A stretch of 6,989 nt of DNA, taken from assembly GCA_011330545.1 (NCBI GenBank), contig DRQI01000200.1, forward strand, positions 1-6,989, written 5' to 3'. Origin of the DNA: Flavobacteriia bacterium (GTDB lineage Bacteria; Bacteroidota; Bacteroidia; Flavobacteriales; Flavobacteriaceae). Within the stretch, counting starts at the first letter, position 1. Each line of letters starts with the position of its first letter. The notes under the pieces are model-generated. The model saw only the letters and a list, made by a program, of their open reading frames with translations, searched no databases and had not been told where the DNA came from. Positions 1-4,971 of the stretch are shown here, one piece after another. The position numbers and the translations under genes are program-made.

Positions 1-43
1 ACCCTAAACAATCGTTTGCGGGTAAACTTCAATTTGGTTGGTA

Positions 44-68
44 AAATTTTAACAGTTTGTTAAAATTT
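44..68. repeat. Perfect 11-bp inverted repeat upstream of the DUF4440-like gene
   Basis: The arms AAATTTTAACA (44-54) and TGTTAAAATTT (58-68) are exact reverse complements around the 3-nt spacer GTT. The repeat sits about 45 bp upstream of the -7 element at 112-119. It could be a regulator-binding palindrome or, if transcribed, an AT-rich hairpin. No T-run follows it on either strand, so it does not look like a factor-independent terminator. The symmetry is seen directly; any operator role is inference. Confidence 0.5.
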
Positions 69-111
69 CGCTAAACTGATATAGATTTCTATACGTTAGC
101 ATGCAGATTCT

Positions 112-119
112 TATCTTTG
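112..119 (+). promoter_or_regulatory. Candidate -7 promoter element for the DUF4440-like gene
   Basis: TATCTTTG matches the Bacteroidota primary-sigma -7 consensus TAnnTTTG perfectly. No clear TTG lies 17-23 bp upstream, so the -33 half is weak or absent. Transcription would start near 125 and leave a leader of about 80 nt before the ATG at 207. That leader contains a 16-codon hydrophobic ORF (132-182). Confidence 0.45.
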
Positions 120-206
120 TTGAAGAATTCTATGTTGTTAGTTTTACTGATTTTTGGCGTCTATTCTACCAATTCTCTTTGATTCTATAATTTCTTATTT
201 TCTGTT

Positions 207-680
207 ATGCGTTTACAAATTAAAAGCACAATACTTCTTTTATTTTTGAGTGTTAGTTTCTATGCTCAAGAGTACTCGGGCAAGGGTGAAGACATTAATA
301 AAATATTAAATAATATTACTAATTTTTCGAAAGCCTGTGTAGGTGATGATCATGATAAATTAACTTCTTTATACAGTAAAGACGGTAAAATATTTGCTGC
401 CGGAGAAGATATCATAGAAGGGGAGGAGGCGATTAAAAAACGTTGGAAACTGCCCAAAGGCATGAAGTTGGTATATCACAAAGTGAATCCGAAAGAGATT
501 AAAATCATAGGAGATTATGCCTATGATTACGGTTATTATAAAATGACAGTCGCTACGAAAAAAGGAAAGGAAATCTCTTCAAAAGGCAATTATATCATCA
601 TCTGGAAAAAAGAAGGCAGCGATTGGAAAATCTACTTAGATATATGGAATAAAATGGAGGATGACAAAAAGAAAAGCTAA
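207..680 (+). CDS. Exported SnoaL/DUF4440-like (NTF2-fold) protein
   Basis: This is a 157-aa protein with an N-terminal Sec signal peptide (basic residues 2-6, hydrophobic core about 8-19, likely cleavage after YAQ at 19-21). The mature part resembles the SnoaL-like/DUF4440 branch of the NTF2 fold. It has an early helix with '[19 protein letters not shown]' (54-72), which is the usual pattern of a decaying strand followed by a glycine-rich turn. Next comes '[13 protein letters not shown]' (102-114), and the end has the family-typical '[22 protein letters not shown]' pattern split over 127-148. Members fold as small cone-shaped barrels; some bind small molecules or act as isomerases, but no catalytic residues can be assigned here. 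The likely location is periplasmic. The ATG at 207 is chosen because the signal peptide begins there; no Shine-Dalgarno sequence is visible, which is normal in this phylum. It is the only plus-strand gene and ends tail to tail with folD, overlapping it by 4 nt. Family assignment is fairly safe; the function is unknown. Confidence 0.8.
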   Translation: MRLQIKSTILLLFLSVSFYAQEYSGKGEDINKILNNITNFSKACVGDDHDKLTSLYSKDGKIFAAGEDIIEGEEAIKKRWKLPKGMKLVYHKVNPKEIKIIGDYAYDYGYYKMTVATKKGKEISSKGNYIIIWKKEGSDWKIYLDIWNKMEDDKKKS

Positions 681-1558
681 GTATTATCTTTATTTTGACA
701 AGCCAACAAGGTATTTTTTAGTAGCATAGCAATCGTCATCGGGCCTACACCACCGGGAACCGGCGTGATATAACTGGCTTTTTTGCTTACACTTTCAAAA
801 TGTACATCTCCGGCCAATCGATAACCACGGGGTTTTGAAGAGTCTTCAACCCTTGTAATGCCCACATCTATAATAACCACTCCGTCTTTTACCATGTCGC
901 CGGTTAAAAATTCAGGGATGCCTAAGGCAGCAATAATAATATCTGCCTGCAGGGTTATCTCTTTTAAATTTTTAGTCCTGCTATGCGCTACGGTTACCGT
1001 AGCATTTCCTACAGGCCTTTTTTGACTGAGTAAGATGCTCATCGGCCTACCAACGATATGGCTTCTTCCTATAATAACAGCGTGTTTACCACTGGTTTCA
1101 ATGTTGTATCGCTCTAATAACTCTAAAATTCCGAATGGTGTTGCCGACAGAAAGGCAGGTAAATCTAGTGTCATTCTCCCTACATTTATAGGGTGGAAAC
1201 CATCAACATCTTTATCAGGATGTACAGCCATGATAATTTTTTGTTCGTCAATATGTGTTGGCAATGGCAATTGAACGATAAAACCATCGATATCATCATC
1301 AGTATTTAATTTTTCAATTTCTTGAAGTAGGGTTTCTTCTGAAGTTTCGGCATCTAGCCTTATCAACGTAGATTTAAAACCAACACGTTCGCATGATTTT
1401 ACTTTACTGTTTACATAGGTCATACTGGCACCGTCATTGCCTACCAACACAGCAGCTAAATGCGGAATTTTTTTACTTTCGGTTTTTCGCTGTTGTACCG
1501 CTTGGGCAATTTCTTCTTTAATTTGATTGGAAGTGGTTTTTCCGTCGAGTAAAATCAT
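677..1558 (-). CDS. folD: Bifunctional methylenetetrahydrofolate dehydrogenase / methenyltetrahydrofolate cyclohydrolase
   Basis: FolD oxidises 5,10-methylene-THF to 5,10-methenyl-THF with NAD(P)+ and hydrolyses that to 10-formyl-THF. This supplies one-carbon units for purine synthesis and initiator-tRNA formylation in the cytoplasm. The length of 293 aa is normal for the family. Visible signatures are YVNSK (48-52, the conserved Tyr and catalytic Lys), QLPLP (96-100), [10 protein letters not shown] (114-123, including the folate-site Asp at 120), the Rossmann-type nucleotide loop GRSHIVGRP (164-172) and the C-terminal [11 protein letters not shown] (265-275). All key residues are present and the gene looks intact. 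The start is ATG at 1558. No TAnnTTTG element is visible in the 126-nt gap upstream, so it may be read through from the 181-aa gene or use a promoter I cannot see. Its TAG stop overlaps the TAA stop of the convergent gene. The assignment is essentially certain. Confidence 0.98.
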   Translation of the reverse strand: MILLDGKTTSNQIKEEIAQAVQQRKTESKKIPHLAAVLVGNDGASMTYVNSKVKSCERVGFKSTLIRLDAETSEETLLQEIEKLNTDDDIDGFIVQLPLPTHIDEQKIIMAVHPDKDVDGFHPINVGRMTLDLPAFLSATPFGILELLERYNIETSGKHAVIIGRSHIVGRPMSILLSQKRPVGNATVTVAHSRTKNLKEITLQADIIIAALGIPEFLTGDMVKDGVVIIDVGITRVEDSSKPRGYRLAGDVHFESVSKKASYITPVPGGVGPMTIAMLLKNTLLACQNKDNT

Positions 1559-1604
1559 TGTATTCTTTGGTTTGAGGTTTTGAGTGCCAGAGTATTTTTT
1601 TTGA

Positions 1605-1635
1605 TAATTTTTAGCTGTTTGTCAGATAAAAATTA
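1605..1635. repeat. AT-rich inverted repeat between folD and the 181-aa gene
   Basis: TAATTTTTA (1605-1613) and TAAAAATTA (1627-1635) form perfect 9-bp arms around a 13-nt loop. The repeat lies in the 126-nt gap after the 181-aa gene and before folD. On the minus strand it is followed by an A-run rather than a T-run, so a terminator role is doubtful. In DNA this AT-rich such a match can arise by chance. Confidence 0.25.
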
Positions 1636-1684
1636 ATGATGAGCGTATGAGAACGTCTATAGTCCAAAATTATCGATTTTAAAT

Positions 1685-2230
1685 TTAGTTAGCAAGTGTT
1701 TTCTTCTGAACTCTTTTAATAATACGTTTTTCTTTTCGAGTTGGCCTTTTTGTTTGCCGACTAAATAGAGGTATCCATTTTTTTCTTTCTTCACTGGCCA
1801 ACCATGCGATATATTTTTTTTGAAAACTTTTTGGTCTGCGTTGCTGTATTGCCCATAAATAGTATTCAATTAGGTTTGGATTTTTCTCGCAGAAAGTTAG
1901 CAAGCAATTTTGAACTCCTGTAATTTCAAAATAGGGCATCAATTCTATATTATCAGCTATAATGATGGCTAATTCACCCTTGGTAAGATTTCGTTTTTGG
2001 CATGTTGATATTACCTTGGTTTGAGTAGTATCAGTAAAAAATTCTGCCAAAAGGGGCAATACTTTTTCTTTATAAGCAATTAGTTTTTTAGCAGGTGCTG
2101 TTTCAATAATCTTTTTAGAGTCTACTGTTTTTGAAATTAAATTTAATAATGAATCTATTTCTATTGAGCCTTGAGGATGGGCCAACGATACTTGAAAAAT
2201 AGTTAGTAAGAGTAACAGATTTTTTTTCAT
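1685..2230 (-). CDS. Exported protein of unknown function, basic C-terminal tail
   Basis: I do not recognise this family. The 181-aa product has a clear signal peptide: MKK, a run of leucines at 5-9, and likely cleavage after SLA (15-17). The mature protein looks mostly helical. The best-conserved-looking core is TKGELAIIIADNIELMPYF (83-101) followed by GVQNC (105-109), CEKNPNLIEYYL (114-125), and a Trp/Lys-rich stretch around 138-153. Cysteines are at 77, 109 and 114. Residues 157-178 are very rich in Lys and Arg, which is unusual for a periplasmic protein and could mean contact with nucleic acid or an anionic surface; this is inference only. The ATG at 2230 lies 17 nt downstream of a perfect -7 element (2247-2254). 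It sits between the 112-aa gene and folD on the same strand. Confidence 0.7.
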   Translation of the reverse strand: MKKNLLLLLTIFQVSLAHPQGSIEIDSLLNLISKTVDSKKIIETAPAKKLIAYKEKVLPLLAEFFTDTTQTKVISTCQKRNLTKGELAIIIADNIELMPYFEITGVQNCLLTFCEKNPNLIEYYLWAIQQRRPKSFQKKYIAWLASEERKKWIPLFSRQTKRPTRKEKRIIKRVQKKTLAN

Positions 2231-2246
2231 GATACATAGTTGATAG

Positions 2247-2254
2247 CAAATTTA
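2247..2254 (-). promoter_or_regulatory. Candidate -7 promoter element for the 181-aa gene
   Basis: On the minus strand this reads TAAATTTG, a perfect match to the Bacteroidota TAnnTTTG element. The position expected for -33 (about 2274-2276) carries TTT within a T-rich run rather than the preferred TTG. Initiation would occur around 2241 and give a leader of only about 10 nt before the ATG at 2230. Confidence 0.45.
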
Positions 2255-2285
2255 TCACCTATTGGCCATCTGTAAAAATAGAAAT

Positions 2286-2298
2286 GAGCGAATGGCTC
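2286..2298. terminator. Possible weak terminator hairpin
   Basis: GAGC (2286-2289) and GCTC (2295-2298) pair around the loop GAATG. On the minus strand the hairpin is followed by a T-rich tail (ATTTCTATTTTT), and on the plus strand by TTTTT. It lies about 70 nt beyond the stop of the 112-aa gene, where a terminator for the 245-aa/112-aa unit would be expected. The stem is only 4 bp, so this is a weak candidate. Confidence 0.25.
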
Positions 2299-2367
2299 TT
2301 TTTAGTTCGTAAACCGGAAAATTGGAAGTTTTTAAGAGTTAGATTTTCTGAAAAGAGTATTTATTGT

Positions 2368-2706
2368 TTACTTTCTGCTGTTGATTATAGTTGTTCCTAC
2401 CATTTTGGGTAAGTTCCGTATGTTGCGCCAATATTCTTCCTGAATATCTTCATCTATATAAATTGGTAACCGCTCACCATAAAGCCTATCAGCGCCGTCT
2501 TTTCTACAACCCGAAATCCAATAATGTTCACCGGTGTCTACATCGAAATAATTTGATTTAAAACCGGTACCTTTTAAAGTTTTAAAAGTTTTTCCGTTGT
2601 AATAAATTGATCTCATTGATTTTGAGAAAGTTACTCTTCCTATTCGGGCTTCTCCCACCAACTCTTCTTTTTTACACTCTATGTACATAATTTTAGATTT
2701 CATCAT
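2368..2706 (-). CDS. Small conserved protein of unknown function
   Basis: This 112-aa protein has no signal peptide or membrane segment and is probably cytoplasmic. Dense motifs suggest a well-conserved compact fold: ARIGRVTFSK (20-29), YYNGKTFKTLKG (35-46), YFDVDTGEHYWISGCRKDG (53-71) and YIDEDIQEEYW (83-93). From memory, similar roughly 100-residue proteins occur across unrelated bacteria, and some entries carry a doubtful '1-deoxy-D-xylulose-5-phosphate synthase' label; nothing here resembles that much larger enzyme, so I do not use the name. The ATG at 2706 overlaps the end of the 245-aa gene by 14 nt, which suggests translational coupling. Met2 (2703) and Met7 (2688) are alternative starts; the conserved-looking part begins near 'KIMYIE', so Met2 or Met7 could be the true start. 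The sequence is intact with a TAA or similar stop at its left end. That it is a real gene is likely; its function is unknown. Confidence 0.8.
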   Translation of the reverse strand: MMKSKIMYIECKKEELVGEARIGRVTFSKSMRSIYYNGKTFKTLKGTGFKSNYFDVDTGEHYWISGCRKDGADRLYGERLPIYIDEDIQEEYWRNIRNLPKMVGTTIINSRK

Positions 2707-3430
2707 TTTGATGGAGTAATTTTTCTTTTATATTCAGTTTCTCTATCAAATTATCAAAACCTCTCCACCGACAGCTTCCATCCTTTATTGAATAACTTTT
2801 AAGGCTATTTTTATTGATAACTTTATATGTGTCGACCGTTGTACAATCTGATGTATGGTTGCAGCGAAGTTCAATTTCAAATTCACGTATTGATCGGTAT
2901 TGCTCATCTGTTACTACAAACTCAAAACCGTTAATTGTTGCTTTGTATTTTTTAGTGTCTATTCTAGTAATTGTTAACTTTCCTTGGTGCATGTCAAAAC
3001 AACCTACTGATGTAAATAAAAATTCTAAGGATTCTCCTGTTTTTAGTTCATCCAATAGGAGTGTGTTTTTATTGTCTGAATAATTTATTTTGTCTACGCA
3101 AAGTGTAACTTGCTTTTCTTTTTGATCGTTAATAACGAAATTGATGCTTTCCAGAATATTGAATATAGACTTATATTTAATAGTATATTTTCCAAAAGGA
3201 AGTTTAGGGATTATATAATTTTCTCTATGCTCAAAGTCTACTTCTTTAAATTCTGTTTTACCTTTATAAATTGTAGCTTTTTTTAAGAAAAGGTCTTTAT
3301 TGTCATATTTACAATAGCTTAAAGTAATTTTTAATTTTCCGGTTTGATTTTTTTGATAGGAAGTACAGTGCAAAAAGCTGCTAAAAATAAGTAATAAAAG
3401 ATAGCCCCTTAATTTGATTTGCAGTTTCAA
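2693..3430 (-). CDS. Probable envelope protein with beta-sandwich and cysteine-rich C-terminal domains, TTG start
   Basis: The 245-aa product begins at TTG (3428-3430). The only upstream in-frame codons before a TAA at 3455-3457 include no ATG, GTG or TTG, and the next Met is residue 147, so TTG is the best start. The N-terminus is an export signal: Lys/Arg at 2-8, hydrophobic 10-20, then Cys22. The sequence before Cys22 (FLHC) is a poor lipobox because His is at -1, so lipoprotein status is uncertain. Residues about 31-112 look like a small beta-sandwich of the carboxypeptidase-regulatory/peptidase-associated type (KLPFGKYTIKY, 76-86). Residues about 125-232 form a second domain with Cys144, Cys190, Cys196 and Cys220, including CTTVDTYKV (196-204) and DGSCRWRGF (217-225), which could make two disulfides. 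I recall this second pattern in other Bacteroidota proteins but cannot name it. It has its own promoter candidate beside the ffh stop and overlaps the 112-aa gene by 14 nt. Confidence 0.75.
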   Translation of the reverse strand: MKLQIKLRGYLLLLIFSSFLHCTSYQKNQTGKLKITLSYCKYDNKDLFLKKATIYKGKTEFKEVDFEHRENYIIPKLPFGKYTIKYKSIFNILESINFVINDQKEKQVTLCVDKINYSDNKNTLLLDELKTGESLEFLFTSVGCFDMHQGKLTITRIDTKKYKATINGFEFVVTDEQYRSIREFEIELRCNHTSDCTTVDTYKVINKNSLKSYSIKDGSCRWRGFDNLIEKLNIKEKLLHQNDEI

Positions 3431-3527
3431 ATTGTTAATTTTAATGTTGGTAAATTAATTCTAACTGTTGCAGAGCGGGTGCTATTAGGCTTTGTTAATC
3501 TCTCTTATATAAAGTATTATTACTACA

Positions 3528-3559
3528 CAAACTTATCAATAAAAAACTACCCTTTACAA
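3528..3559 (-). promoter_or_regulatory. Bacteroidota-type promoter for the 245-aa/112-aa pair
   Basis: On the minus strand, TTG (3557-3559) is followed after 21 nt by TAAGTTTG (3528-3535), a perfect TAnnTTTG. Both halves of the -33/-7 promoter are present at acceptable spacing, which makes this the best promoter in the window. The -33 TTG lies immediately after the ffh stop codon (3560-3562). Transcription would start near 3521 and leave a leader of about 90 nt before the TTG start at 3430. The pair can therefore be expressed separately from ffh. Confidence 0.55.
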
Positions 3560-4891
3560 CTACCGCCCCATCCCTTTCATCATCTGCATCATCCGTTTGC
3601 CACCGCCACCTTGCATCATTTTCATCATTTTACTCATCTGATTGAATTGCTTCATCAATTGGTTAACTTCTTGTACAGAAGTACCGGAGCCTTTGGCAAT
3701 GCGTTTTTTTCTACTGGCATTGATAATGGCAGGCTTGCTTCGCTCTGCGGGTGTCATTGAATAGATAATAGACTCAATTCCTTTAAAAGCATCATCATCA
3801 ATATCAACATCTTTCATGGCTTTGCCCACTCCGGGAATCATACCGACGAGGTCTTTCATATTCCCCATTTTTTTGATTTGCTGAATTTGTTTTAGAAAAT
3901 CGTCAAATCCGAATTGGTTTTTTGCAATTTTCTTTTGAATCTTACGGGCTTCTTCTTCGTCATATTGCTCTTGGGCGCGTTCTACTAAAGACACTACATC
4001 CCCCATGCCTAAGATACGGTCTGCCATCCTATCGGGATGGAAAACATCAATGGCTTCCATCTTTTCGCCGGTACCGATAAATTTAATGGGTTTGTCAACT
4101 ACCGATTTTATCGATAAAGCAGCTCCACCTCGTGTATCACCATCGAGTTTTGTTAAAATAACCCCTTCAAAATTTAAAATATCATTAAAGGCTTTGGCCG
4201 TATTTACAGCATCTTGCCCTGTCATAGAATCTACTACAAACAGGGTTTCTTGCGGTTGAACGGCTTTGTGGATGTTAGAAATTTCGGTCATCATTTCTTC
4301 ATCTACGGCCAAACGCCCGGCAGTATCTATAATCACTACATTTTTACCATTGGCTTTGGCGTGCTTGATGGCATTTTGTGCTATTTCAACCGGATTTTTA
4401 TTGTCGGGTTCAGCATAAACTTCCACCCCAATTTGTTCGCCGACAACTTGTAATTGATTGATGGCCGCAGGGCGGTACACATCACAACCCACCAATAAGA
4501 CCTGCTTGGCCTTTTTCTTTTTTAGGTAATTGGCAAGTTTTCCTGAGAAAGTGGTTTTACCCGAACCTTGTAACCCTGACATTAAAATAACGGTTGGAGA
4601 GCCTCCTAAGTTAATGCCTACGGTTTCTCCACCCATAAGCTCCGTCAATTCGTCTTTTACAATTTTGACGAGTAGTTGCCCCGGATTTAACGTAGTTAAT
4701 ACATTTTGCCCTAAGGCTTTTTCTTTGACACGATTGGTAAATTCTTTGGCAATTTTAAAATTGACATCGGCATCTAATAAAGCTCTTCGAACTTCTTTTA
4801 GTGTTTCTGCTACATTTATTTCGGTAATTTTTCCATGTCCTTTTAATACATGAAAGGCTTTGTCTAGTTTATCGCTTAAATTAGTAAACAT
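3560..4891 (-). CDS. ffh: Signal recognition particle GTPase Ffh (SRP54)
   Basis: Ffh binds SRP RNA and the hydrophobic signal of nascent chains, then docks with FtsY at the membrane for co-translational insertion. The 443-aa length is normal. The N domain is a helical bundle (about 1-90). The G domain (about 95-295) shows the P-loop GLQGSGKTT (106-114), DVYRPAA (137-143), DTAGR (189-193), TKLDG (247-251) and GTGE (273-276). The methionine-rich M domain (about 328-443) contains PGVGK (353-357), the RNA-binding SRKKRIAKGSG (393-403) and a tail dense in Met with a GGGGK linker (428-432). All GTPase motifs are intact. The ATG at 4891 gives the standard N-terminus 'MFTNLSDKLDKAF'. A perfect -7 element lies at 4917-4924, so it is probably transcribed independently of the secreted protein gene 80 nt upstream. 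The leader has a 7-codon ORF overlapping the start (4881-4904). Confidence 0.99.
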   Translation of the reverse strand: MFTNLSDKLDKAFHVLKGHGKITEINVAETLKEVRRALLDADVNFKIAKEFTNRVKEKALGQNVLTTLNPGQLLVKIVKDELTELMGGETVGINLGGSPTVILMSGLQGSGKTTFSGKLANYLKKKKAKQVLLVGCDVYRPAAINQLQVVGEQIGVEVYAEPDNKNPVEIAQNAIKHAKANGKNVVIIDTAGRLAVDEEMMTEISNIHKAVQPQETLFVVDSMTGQDAVNTAKAFNDILNFEGVILTKLDGDTRGGAALSIKSVVDKPIKFIGTGEKMEAIDVFHPDRMADRILGMGDVVSLVERAQEQYDEEEARKIQKKIAKNQFGFDDFLKQIQQIKKMGNMKDLVGMIPGVGKAMKDVDIDDDAFKGIESIIYSMTPAERSKPAIINASRKKRIAKGSGTSVQEVNQLMKQFNQMSKMMKMMQGGGGKRMMQMMKGMGR

Positions 4892-4916
4892 GTGCTTGCA
4901 TCATTTTAGTAAGTTG

Positions 4917-4924
4917 CAAAGATA
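4917..4924 (-). promoter_or_regulatory. ffh: Candidate -7 promoter element for ffh
   Basis: On the minus strand this reads TATCTTTG, a perfect TAnnTTTG match, 25 nt before the ffh ATG. The -33 position about 19-21 bp upstream has TTA-type sequence in an AT-rich run rather than TTG. The expected transcript leader is about 20 nt. The location just before a housekeeping gene supports the call. Confidence 0.5.
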
Positions 4925-4971
4925 TTAAAAATTTAAGAGGAATTTTAAGGAATTGACGGTCTAAAAACAGC

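Noticed and set aside
1035..1274. 79-codon plus-strand ORF inside folD
   Set aside because: Antisense shadow of folD, with no independent support.
1657..1869. 70-codon minus-strand ORF overlapping the end of the 181-aa gene in another frame
   Set aside because: It lies mostly inside the better-supported 181-aa gene, has no signal or motif, and looks like a shadow frame. A frameshift linking the two cannot be excluded but nothing in the sequence points to one.
3419..3760. 113-codon plus-strand ORF rich in His, Pro and Phe over the end of ffh
   Set aside because: The His-rich stretch is the antisense of the Met/Gly/Lys-rich ffh M-domain tail; the apparent composition is a mirror of ffh, not a metal-binding protein.
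4005..4853. Several plus-strand ORFs of 79-107 codons inside ffh
   Set aside because: They are antisense shadows of an intact, highly conserved gene and show no motifs of their own.
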